Source of the DNA: Macrobrachium rosenbergii
Taxonomy: Eukaryota; Arthropoda; Malacostraca; Decapoda; Palaemonidae
NCBI RefSeq assembly: GCF_040412425.1
Contig: NC_089783.1
Span: 43,030,125 to 43,094,124, forward strand
Length of the DNA stretch: 64,000 nt
Direction: 5' to 3'
The translations under genes were made by a program, and so were the position numbers. The notes beneath the pieces were generated by a model. The model did no database searches. It worked only from the letters and a program-made list of their open reading frames with translations, and was not told where the DNA came from. Shown one piece after another: positions 1 through 12,218 of the stretch (positions are counted from its first letter, which is position 1; each line of letters starts with the position of its first letter).

Positions 1-1685
1 CCAAAATTGTAGCAACTTCTTATAAATTTTCTCAAGTAGCAGAATGGATTGGGAAATTTAGCAATATCCCCAGCCTGAACCATACAAACAAATGTGTTGA
101 ATTATCAATATATCCTGTTTCTTATTACCGTACATATCCTGTTCACCACATCGAAGTCGAGCTTACAGACTACATAAACTCCATATAAGATATTCTATTC
201 TCAGAAAAAACTGTAAACCAGTCTTAACAATTTCCTTCAAATACCTAATTGAAATAATAGCGTCAAACCCTAAGTCATAAATTAACCCTTTCGAAACAAA
301 AATGAAATTTGAAAATTAATCTTATGGTACCTAAAGTGTCCCTCTGATAAACAAAAATATAACCTTGTTCACCTAATTCTCTACTTAAAACTTGACCAAT
401 GCAAGTCTAGTCACACGAATACAGTACAGTCACTGATCAATGCAAGTCTAAAGACATGAAGACACTGATGCAAGTCGTGATGATACGCCTTTGTTCAGTT
501 GATCCACAAGTACTAACTATTCTATCCTCTTGAAGAATAAAACCTTGCTAAATCTTTATACAGATCATTTTAATGTCTTTATGTCACTCTCCCTTTACAA
601 GGCTGGAAATGTAATGATTTCTCTTCATTCCCTTTTATCTTGCAGATTTTTTGTCTGAAGTCTCATTTGGTCCAAGTTTCCTATTATATCCAGTATTTTC
701 TCAGCTTTCCTACTGGTTTTCATCTTGCCCTCCCACTCTTAATACCAACCTCTGGACATTCTCTTATCAACTACCTCATGTCCCATGATCTTCCCATGTA
801 CTTTTGTCAAGAATTTCACAATACTGTAGTTAAACCTAAACATCTTGGTATACTGTCTTAGACAGGATATTCACCAAGCCAATTAGGTGTGACAGCCAGT
901 AGTACTTCAGGACACCCATACCTCCATGTGTGCCAGATACGCAATGGATGAAGGTTATGAAAAGGATTGGCCTACATCCTTCCAAATGGATAAAACATGA
1001 CTTGCTGCAACTTATTGTATGTTAGTTTTATAAGTTAGTCATTATTTTATTTTCTGCATTGATGAAGTGACTGGCCCTCAACATATAAACAAAAAACTTA
1101 TGGGGAACAACTTGTAAATCTTGAAAAGGTGTTCCAATAATATCAAAGGCCTGCTCAAGGGATGGCATGTCTCCAGATTGAAATTAAAAGCCATCAAAGT
1201 CAAGAAAACTTGAAACTACAATCTTTATCTTGATTCCACAGGAGATATTCCTTAATGGACAGAGAAGACCACTTTTATCTGAAATGCCAAGGTAAAATCA
1301 ACAGTCTCAAAGAAACAGTCCTGAGGGTCAAATTCAGTAAATAGGAATCTGCAAGGGGACCTGGTTGAGGATAAACAATACCACAGTTTCAACTAGGAAG
1401 TTAAGTAGTTGCCAGATGAATCAACTGGGCAAAATGATGAAACAGCTAAGAAATGTTCCTACCAATCCCTAAACCTGCTAGTTCAGGAACAAGTCTGCTA
1501 GTTCAGGAACAGAAGATTCAATTGGAAAAGTACCTATTTTGTTGCTCTAAGTAACAATGCCTATTTTCCTTGTAAAGAGAAGTGGTAAAACTGCAAAGGA
1601 TAGTGATAACTGCTCATGTGATTTCAAAAAGCAACCCTCTTACAAATTATGCACGATAACCTCCGTGCATGAAGAGGAGGAGCCT
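1..1685. other. Intron sequence, nothing recognised
   Basis: A+T-rich sequence with no exon of the kinase domain, no long open frame and no clear repeat boundary that I can see. It should be intronic if the gene continues to the left. Confidence 0.5.
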
Positions 1686-2205
1686 TTAGATGAATGAAAA
1701 TTGTGCAAGTGAGGCTAATTCCAAAGTGCCATTCAAGTAGGAAAAACACTGAAATTGTCTATGAAAAGATCTACAAGGTCCAGAAACCACTCCTGCAGCT
1801 AAAAGGACAAAATGAAAAGTCATCCACGAGTTTGCTGAAGACCGAACTTCATCAGGACCTTCCTTACAAGTAAAAAAGGAGGAAAAGGCATAAAAATCCA
1901 GGCTGTCCCAGGCCTGGAGCATAGGTTCCACTGCCTGACCTGCTCGGTCTGGCAGTGAAAAGCCATGTGGTGGTGTGGAATTCACTAACATGATGAATGA
2001 ACCCAGCAAGAGAATCTCCTCTACCCACCAGAATGCAAGCAATGACCAAGTGAAGAAACCATTCTTAACTGTTCACCAACAGGTTGCATCTCCTGGAATA
2101 AACCTTGGCACTAAGGAGAAGTGGTTCTCCTCTCATCAGAATACAGATCTTGACAGCCAGACAGTATTCCTTCTTGATTCAACAAGTAAGCAATGGCAGT
2201 AGTAT
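1686..2205 (-). mobile_element. Worn DIRS-type retrotransposon fragment
   Basis: A minus-strand open stretch (stop-free 1686-2042) contains AVEPMLQAWDSLDFYAFSSF followed by further pol-like residues. This resembles the segment between RNase H and the tyrosine recombinase in the two larger DIRS copies of this window (AWD-x-LDxYAFxPF, then a V-L-I-A-P-type stretch). Stops occur upstream and downstream, and no termini were found. Confidence 0.5.
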
Positions 2206-4950
2206 TGTATATTTCTAGTATGGGCATTTTGCTTTGAACAATGTTACATGCATACTCAAGTAGCATAACTTGTTTTTACTATTATCTATGATCCCATATT
2301 GCCATCTTTTATAAGCTGTATTCTTAGAACTGTTTAGTACCCTGAAGGCAACTTTATAATACATGATGAAAGTCTTGGGTCTCCCTTTATTTTCATATGA
2401 GGATCTCTTATATCCTTAAGGGATATTAAGAGTTTATAATACAATGTCTTGGTTGGCTAGTAATAAGCTCTCGGGGAGTGGTAAGGGGACAGAAAATGAC
2501 AGAAGAATGGATCCAGCCTAATCCACTGATTTCACCTCAATTGTAAAACTCACAATGAAAAATGCAGATGCCTAGCCCTTCCTTTTTCCCACTGAGAAGA
2601 CCAATCTGCATTGTCATCACAAAGGGAAAGACTGACATAGACCTTACCTTGTCAATGAGAACAAAATTTATGTGGGTCTACAGAGGTAGGAGATATGAAG
2701 TGATCACATGCTCACCCACGACCCTCAAATTTACCTTGCTTATTTACTTTCCATGAGAAAAACATGACAACTGATGCAATAACAAAAATGGACAAATAAA
2801 AATCAAGCATAAAGAGCAAAGAAACAAAGGAATGTACACTCAGATACATCCATCCAAGCGAGAGGTAAGAGTGGTAGCACTTCACAATACAGTCAAAATA
2901 TAAAGAGAAGCATTAGATAGCATGTGTTAGTACACCCATTCACTCACTAGCATCACTATACAGCTAAGCTTGTAATTACACTCATTCACCAGTTCAGCTA
3001 CACATGAAAGACATTCTCCACTTAAAAGGCATTTGTTTGTATTCCCGTAGGAACAAAAGGACCAGCCTCCACAGCGAGAATTTGAGAGAAGGGGAAATCA
3101 GGGTGGAGATGGCTAGTACCCAAACTCTCTCTCATTACATCCAAAAGAAAAGATGGGAAATGTAGTGACCCCTTGTAAATATGAAAAGTGGCATTCCTAT
3201 GGAATAAGTTACCTTATTGTTAAAGAGACAGATCTTAGTTTGTTGAAAAAAACTGACACACAATACCATGGACGAGAGTGACAAAAATTCTGAAAAGGCA
3301 AAATTTCAAGTTAAGCATGGGTGGTTTGACCATTTTATGAAATGTAAAAAACTGTATATCCTAAGTAAGTTGAAAGGTTTATTTTCCCTACACTAAGGCT
3401 GCTGCAGTGCAGTTTCCCAGAAAACTTGTCGAATTCTTTTGATGGTAGTATAGGGATAAATGCCAATTACAGCTTTTATTTCTAAAAGGGAAAAGCACAT
3501 TAAGGGGAATAAAATATCAAAGGAACTGTTTATGCTAGAGCTTATTATGTTTTGAAGCTATTCCTTACACCTTAATCCAAAAACTAAGTGCACTTGAGGG
3601 TGCACACAAGACTATGCTTCTCATCTTTTGTTCACACCTTGGTGGCTGAAATATTCAAGTGGCACCCACAAAGTATATGGTGAATTATATTTCCCCAATC
3701 ACTATCAAACAGAATCAATAAAAAAAAGCCTTAACATGCATTCCTTTGCCAAATACAACTTCCCTGTTGCAGTCTAGCAAACAATACATATGAGCAACAA
3801 TCAGGGGCTACAACATGCAAAACAATGTTTCATTGCAAATTGTTGATAAAATGCAAAAATATAACATTTGCAAGAAATATGGAAGCATAAAATATGGTCC
3901 TTTCAAATGTAAATAGGCTTACAATGTCAATTAAAATTATTATCAATGGAATTCTCAATAAATCTGTTGTTTAGACAATGTTAGACTTGAAGAGGAGGAT
4001 GAAGATTTTCTTGAAGTCTTAGTCTCAAACTGATGAAATTAAAGGAAGGGAAAATAAAGGATTTGCTTTGAATGTAAATGCACCCATTTTATAATGCTTA
4101 CAAAGTATAACTAACTCTGAAGGCTATTTAGTTTAAATCTAACCTAGAGGATGCAGAGTACTGCAGTCACAAATTACTCTAGAAGAGTAACTCTGTGAGA
4201 CCGCAATCAAACATCCTTTCATTTTGTAAGGATTTAGCTATACTTCTCAATGGGTAAGAAGTTGAGATTGCAATCAAACATCCTTTCATTTTATAAGCAT
4301 CAGCTATACTTCTCAATGGGTAAGAAGTTATCATTAATTCCAAAAGGCAATCCTACCCCATATTTTTCTGTACACCATACATGAATCAACCCTAATGTAC
4401 TACTGCCTCTCCTAGCAACATTCTAAACACTTCTCAAAATCATTCCATCCAGGAGCCCTCTACTGCCACCACCCTGATTAACACTTCCAGTATGTTCACT
4501 GCCTTCACTATTATGACAAGTTCAGTTGTAAAACTTACTGTTACTAATCTACAAAGTATATTTTAATTAATCACTTACATTTATTACTAGCTTTTCATGG
4601 TAGTATTAGGTATTTTTACGGTACCCAAACTATGATTCTGGCTTATTTTCAAGAGCCAAGGAACCATCATGAATTTCTTCCTTCAAATTAATAGTAATTA
4701 CAAAATTTTGCTTAGCAAACTTTTATATAAATGAATTATGCATGTAAGGTAGGAAAAAACTGCATTCATATAAGAAAATATACTAGTGAAAGAGAGACTG
4801 TATAATACTGAAATCTGCTGGTAGGAACACAATTGAAAAAGGTCTTATGACCACAATACATCAGACAGTTCCAAGAAATGCATGAAATAATCCTATATGG
4901 ATTAGACTGAGAGGTTATCATGCAATAAATAGCTACACTAGCATCCTCAC
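2206..4950. other. Intron sequence with a short tandem duplication
   Basis: No exon recognised. The one structured stretch is the two-copy repeat at 4204-4330. The rest is A+T-rich noncoding sequence. Confidence 0.5.
4204..4330. repeat. Two-copy tandem duplication, about 66 bp unit
   Basis: A unit beginning CAATCAAACATCCTTTCATT and ending with TTCTCAATGGGTAAGAAGTT occurs twice in a row (4204-4263 and 4270-4330) with a few substitutions and a small indel. Confidence 0.85.
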
Positions 4951-5109
4951 CTGATGTTCATCATCATCATCATCTTCATCTTTACCATCAACATCAGTAG
5001 GAAAAACTGTTACATTAAGAGGGTCAAGTGTTGCAGCTTGGAAGACTTTAGCATATGCTCCTTCACCTCGCAAACGGCGAACATAAAACATTTCCTTCCC
5101 CAAGGTCAG
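4951..5109 (-). CDS. BUB1B: Exon 22: kinase glycine-rich loop; gene continues off-window
   Basis: The acceptor is ATTCTTATTTCAG after a long T tract in the intron, and the donor CAG|GTGAGG; phase 0 at both ends, 53 codons. It encodes FYVRRLRGEGAYAKVFQAAT, the start of the BUB1-like kinase lobe with the nucleotide-binding loop GEGAxAxV. An acidic run (DGKDEDDDDDEHQ) follows. The ATP-binding lysine, catalytic loop and activation segment are not in the window, so whether the kinase is active cannot be judged here. Confidence 0.93.
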
Positions 5110-8100
5110 CTGAAATAAGAATGAGAGGTACAATACGCAGCTACAAGTATGTAAGTTTTTTTTTTTTTTTTTTGTTACAATGGCTTGCGCACCACTTAGA
5201 TCACAGTTATATTTAGTTGATCCACTTGTTTGAGTAAAGGATGACCACTGAACCAAATTTTTGTCTCTCATCATTTGAGCATCAATTATTTTTTGGCATT
5301 TTATTAGTTTCCTTGACTCTGTATGCACAATTAGTTTTACTGTTTTCTATCATCAAAATCAAATATGTAAATATCGATGTAGTAGTGATTAATAATATTA
5401 TTAGGCAGTTTGATCATGAAACTGGTAAAATGAGGGATGAATTCTACATTACAATAGTATATATATTGGAATTTTAATGGAAAAAGAACCAGGAAAATAT
5501 TTCAAGTTACAAACGATATGGGCCTTTGGCCAAAGGGACTATCCCAAATAACTCTTAGGATTACTATGAAGATATGCCATTACCACTGACTCAGATTAAC
5601 TTTATCATAAACATTAAAATTTTCAAGTAAGCTCTTCCTTTTCCGGCATCAAATGTGACAAGTTCTCTCCTCTCTCTTGAGCATTTTGTAACCTTAATTC
5701 CCATCTGGTCTGGGCCTAGGTCTAGGGCTTTTCTTATGACTTGTAAAATTCATAGAGTATTGACTGCGTGAGTTAAGCACAAGTCTCTGAACTACTTCTG
5801 GTACAGACACTTTTTACTTCATGTATGACTTACTACAATTACTGGGAAAATCCGAACACGACAATAATGCACCCTAAGCCCACTAACTAGTCTTAATCAC
5901 ATCCATGGTGATAATGTGCTGATCAAGCTTACAATCAAACCTCAAAGTCAAATTACCCAAAATCCAAACACTGAGACTTTGATGCCACTTTGGCATACAA
6001 TTTCTTAAAAATTTCTATTATATACACAAACAAAGAGACTAAGGTCACATCATAAGATGTTTGCTATATGCACTTGGTCCAATGTGCTAAGCAGGACATA
6101 TATAACTGTTTATATATTGAATATTACATTTTTAATACATATTCTTGTTTCATCAGGATTTATCAACTAAATTATATACGCATATACTTATCACGGTGTT
6201 TTCATGCATATTTTCATAATACACACCAACACCCATACTAGCAATATTTCTTGCTCTTTTCTCCTTAAGTTAAGATCTCTACAAATTAATGTTTTCTAAA
6301 GCTTCAGTAAGCATTAGTAAAAATGCAAGTATTACTGGAAATGTAATTTACTATAGCTTTGCACAATGCAAAAACCATTTACTGTATATCTATTTCAATT
6401 TAAGTAAATAATGCATTTACTTTATCTTTTCCTTATCTGAACAAACTACAGTACAATAAAATAAAACATAACCATTCAAACTCAAAACACTAACTTTAGT
6501 ATCTTTCCATGAACAGTAAATCTATGGAAAATAATCAAGGCAGCAACAGGCCACAGTTATACTGTGTATATTATATATTTTATTCATTTTTAAAACAAAT
6601 GGAAGAAATTTATCAGCTACTTAAAATTCATCACCTGAATTCATTTGACTGACAAAAGTTTGGTCTGATGTTCTAGCATGGGAAAAATCATTCATTTAGA
6701 CTTATTTTTTTTAACTTAATATAATCATTCATTCAGACTTTTTTTTAACTTAATATAATAAGTTTCACATTAACACCAAAACCAGCTTCTATCATAAAAA
6801 GTAAATCTGCACCAAACCTCACACAAAATTATCACAGCACATGAAGTCAATCAATGGGAATCAGAGCAAACTCTTGGGGAGACAAGATGCAAGTGGGTGG
6901 AACACCTGATAATAGTTTAGCTCACATCTTTTGGTATTCTTTTTTAGCTTATACCTTTTTCATTTTTTAAAACAAATTGCTGATTATGATCTGGTCGTTT
7001 TTATTTCATGACCAGGTCAAAAACACTAAAACTGTTCTTATACAGTAATACCCCGAACTTGCTCAATTCAAGTTGTGCAAATTCACAGACATGCAAACTT
7101 TTCATTGGAACCTAACTGTCACACACAAGTTTTTCACAAACACGCGAACAATGCGAATACTGAGAAACCCTGCAAAAGTGTTTATGTTTAATTTTTTTTT
7201 TTGTAATTTATAAATTTTCAAGCTTTTATGTGTAAATTAAATAACATTAAATAATAAAAGTAATAATTTCTCTCTCTCTCTTTTACTGAGATGAGAGAAT
7301 TTTTATGGTATATGTATATATTTGTTTTGTATAAACAAATTTTTTTACCTAATAATAAGTATTAATTTTCAAATAATAATAATAATCTGTAATTATAAAA
7401 TTCATATGTGATATGTATAATAAAAAAAAAAAACTTTCCCTCATCTTCTGTTCGAAGCTCGAAGGCAATGTCAGACAAGTCAGTTTAACATGACAAGAAG
7501 GGAGTGTTGTTGGTTAGTGGGGAAAAGGTTTCCTAGAAATTCTCTCTCTCTGTCCGTAATAATTAAAAAAAAATTTCACTCAAGTAAGGACAACTGTTAT
7601 CGCTCTCTCTCTCGTTCGTAGTTAGAACAACCTACGTATTACTGTTTCTCTGTATGTCTTTAACTGTACAGCAGATAATCTTAAATTGATCTAATTTTAT
7701 CTGTACCATCTTCAAACTGTAAATGTACCTTTTTAAAACATAGAGACATAGAGCACTTCAGAACAAAGAGAAAGAGACAGAATAAAGAAGCTTGTAAAAA
7801 CGAGGTTGAGAACACTTCCAAAAATAGATTGGTGGAATGGGGAGAGAGAGAAATAGTATACTAAGCTTCACAGTACCCTATATTTTTATGTCAACCATTT
7901 ATTTCTTTTTTAAGGGTAATGTATTAAGCCAACTTTTAAATGAAATTACAGTAACTTTAATTTTATTTAAAATATAGTTTAATACTGAATTTCCTTCTTT
8001 TGATATCTAACGTAAGAATAACTTATCTCTTATGTTATTCTCTCTGTCTCTGCAACGATTCATATATAATTTAACTTGATATTTCAAGTAAGGACAATAT

Positions 8101-11100
8101 CTCTCTCTCCCTCTCTCTTGTGTGTTATTCTCTCTCCATAATAACTGATAAATAATTTCACTCTCTTAAGTAAGGACAACCCTTATCACTCTCTCTCTCA
8201 TTCATAGTTAGCACTCACACATTTTTACAACTTATTTTTTCTCTGTGCATCTTTATCTAATTTTACCTGTACTGTCTACGAAGTGTAAATGCGCTAGTGT
8301 GGCAAATACATTCTAAAACAGACATAATAACTAGGAGTTGTATTAGTCTCCAAATAAAAAACACTGTTTGTTCATGAAAAAGCATTTCAGAACAACGAGA
8401 AAGAGATGTAAAATAAAGAATTTATTAAAAAGAGGTTGAGAAGACTTCTAAAAATAGATCGGTCTGAAGGGGAGAGAGACAGAAATTCTCTTCCAACTCT
8501 CTATTTTATGTCAACCATTTATTTCTTTTTTTAAGGGTAATGTATTAAGCTAACTTTTAAATGAAATTACAGTAACTTTAATTTCATTTTAAAAGTTAGC
8601 CTAATAATTTGGGAGCATGATTAGGGGCATATTTAGTGTTTAAACTTTAGAAATAAGCATTTATTAGCATTTTTTGAGACCATGCCAAACTTACGCGAAA
8701 ACTTGCCTTGCACGAGGGGTTCTGGAACCTAACCTCGCGTAAGTTCAGGGTATGACTGTAAAATGCTACAAAAAAATTTCACCTGGATAAGTAAGAAATT
8801 TATGATCATTTGCCTAATTTTGAATTAACACTATCAGAGAACTAAAAACTTTCCAGGAAATCCTATCCTTCCAGTTTTTTTACGTGGATGGACTTGATAT
8901 AAAACCAAAACAATTCACTTCTTGGAAAAATGGGAGCCTTTTGCAGTTAAAAGTAATTTGTATAAACAGATGAAAAAGAAAATTTACCTGCATGTTTGGC
9001 TTGATTAATGGTACTTTTCCATCCATTTGCACATATCCTCCACGGGTCTCCACTTTTTCATTTAAGTTGCTCAACAGCTCTCCTATCAGTTCTTTACAAA
9101 ATGGGTTTATCTTCTCAGGAAAATTATCCTCTGATACCTGAAATAAAAAGAAACTTCTTCAGTGAACAAATACTTGCAAAAATAATACTTTTACCTTGAT
9201 GCCCCATACCAATAATCTCACTCTATAGAAACATTAAGCGCATTATAATCCATATACAGGCAGTCCCCGAGTTAAGGTGGTCTCAACATAAGTTAATCCG
9301 ATCTTACGATGCTTTTCAAAAATATTCATAAAAAATTTGTCTCAGACTTAAGGTGAAAATCCAAAGGTAAGGAGATGTTAGGCTGGGTACTAGTTTCTGA
9401 GCTCCCTCGTGTAAGGAAGGAAGGAAGGAAGGAAGGAAGGAAGGGAAGAAGAAGACATACCCTAGTGACAGGAACCCCCTTAGACGCTGCTTTGGGAGAT
9501 GACGGCACCGACGCTCTGTCCATCTCCATTAACATTATTGCAGCTTTGTGAGGATCAAAAGTGTCTTCTTCCTCCTCAGCCACTACGTTGTTCTGAGGAA
9601 AATAGGTTATTATCTTAAGAATACAAATATGAGCCAATGCATACCCCTCGCAATCAATACAACAATGAACAAGAAAGTGCAATATAATTTTCAATGAAAG
9701 AGGCATAACAACCTAAACAATGCATATCACACAACTTGTAACTGCACTACCCTTTTGAACTGAGAACACTTTTTCAAATAAATAGGTTAATTATCAGTTG
9801 CGAACATTGACTGCTATACTATTTAAAAATTAACTGAAATTGTCTATTATGTCTATACCTGAGATGTTGCATTTTTATGCTTGGTTTCAGCAATACTTTC
9901 ACCTCTTGACTTGTCAGCAAGGTATCCAGACTTTGTGAAATCTCCAGTCTGCATGGTGGTTCCAGTTTCCAGCACCGACTGAAAATTGAGAAATAAGCTA
10001 CTTGAATATTTCAAGTGTCACTGAAGCTAAAAATAATTTCCTGCACTGGATAGCGCCTGGAGAACCACATTGTGTGCCTTACATGGCACACTGTAGATCA
10101 AACTAATTCTTTGCATCTTCCCTTTTAACCAGCTCCACTGCTTTCCACTTTTACTTTCCTGTCATTATCTTTGTTTTTTCCTATTGAGCTGTCCAAATTT
10201 GTTAACTTTATCTTGCACTAAATATCACCAATTGTACAAGATTAAATCCTTTGGAGATCCTATACTAGTCAAGAAATTGGACTCAAAAGTCTTGTTAAAC
10301 CAAACAAAAATAACTGACATTCAGTGTACAGAAAACTGCAGTTAAAGATATAAATTCCTCTCTGAAATCAACATGTCTAGAAATGAGACTCAGTGGCCTC
10401 AGATTATTTACAAACAATTGTATAATAATAATAATAATTGATATGCCTTACACAGAAAGCTTCAAGAGGCAGATATAACGTAAATTCCTCTGAATGATTT
10501 GAAGCAGATCCCCTACTTTATAAAATTCAAGTTAAAAAATCATATTAAAAATTTTTCTAACAAAATTATAACTTGAATTCAGGTACCTGTTTGTTAACAT
10601 TCTCAAGCTAAGCTGAGGAAAAGTGGATTGCAATCTCCAACAAACTAGGTACCTTATCAAACAATTTGTTGTATTTCCATAAATGTTATGCTGTGAGCCC
10701 ATACTGTGTGAACTTTAATCTCTCCAAAAATTAATTTCTCTCTGCCGGCTAATGAAGAGTTAGAGAAATTTATTTCTGGTGATAGAAAATCACTTCTCGC
10801 TATATGTGGTTCGGATTCCACAATAAGCTGTAGGTCCCGCTGCTAAGTAACCAATTGGTTCTTAGCCACGTTAAATAAGTCTAATCCTTCGGGCCAGCCC
10901 TAGGAGAGCTGTTAATCAGCTCAGTGGTCTGGTAAATCTAAGGTATACTTAACTTTCTCTTTGAGAAATGACATTAATTGCTGACTATAAGTTTTTATTA
11001 AACAAAATATCACTGGTAGTCTGAACCTTTTTCAGGGTTCAGACCAAGTTCGCTACAGCCACAAGAGGTTGATAAAGGGTCACAAGAACCATTGATGTAT

Positions 11101-12184
11101 CAGTCAGAGGTGATGTTTCTAATGGATGACCTTAACCTTTCTCCAAGGGATCATTCATTAATATATAAATAGCAATAGCATATTTAGCACAAAAGCTACT
11201 AAATTATACCTCTGCACAAATGCTCCCAGTATTTCACCATCAAAGGTGCAGTGTACATGCCTTTTTTGATCTAGAATAAAGTAACATGGCAAATTTTACA
11301 AAAAGCATGGAAAAACTGTAGCCTGGCACAACGTTCCATAATGATAAATATATCCTAAAGAAACTTGTACTCTACATGGACAAGACAAAAATTTACAAAA
11401 TCAACCTTGTCCAGACCAAACTGATAGAGATGGATGCGTGGACCGAATGTATACCAAGATGATGATACACCATTGGTCTCATATATGACAGCTGGGCAAG
11501 TCATCTTCACTGTGACCAATCCTCAGGCACTGGAGAGAGAGGAGGAAAGAGGCAGACTCTGTTTAAAGCAATAAATAATATACTTTAATTTTAACAATTC
11601 AAGAGGTCATTTGGTACTAAATCACGCACAGGACCTTCCAGGATAAGAAAGCAACATCCACTGAACAAGCCACCACTTCTGACCTGTTTACAAGATCTGC
11701 TAGAAAAGCCTTTGCCTCCTCACTGGTCACTCCCTCCCCATCACATGCAACAACTGCCAAACCACCCACATAGTCCACACAGCCTTGTACCAGCACCGTG
11801 TCTTCTCTTAGAGCTGAACAGCCATAAGGTCTTGAATGAACTAAAGCCCTCAGAGATTGATAACCCTGAGCCACCTGCCATGAAGGTTGTTGATCCCTAG
11901 TTGTTATACTGTTCCAAACTGCTCCTAACGGTGACCTCAGTCTCCAAACATTATCATCATTATTACACTGTTTAGACAAAACACAGAATCAAACCACCTC
12001 ATTCTCATTGGGTTGGCTAGAAATGTTTGTCACTGATACTGAAATTGAGATTTTACTTAATGAACTGCATTTACAATTCAGGAAATTTTTAAGCATCACA
12101 AAGCCATTAAGAAACCCAAGTTAAACAAGAAGACCTAGTGATATATGAGTGGTTTAATTTTCAGTACTAAAAAGCAGTTCATAT

Positions 12185-12218
<34 letters not shown>

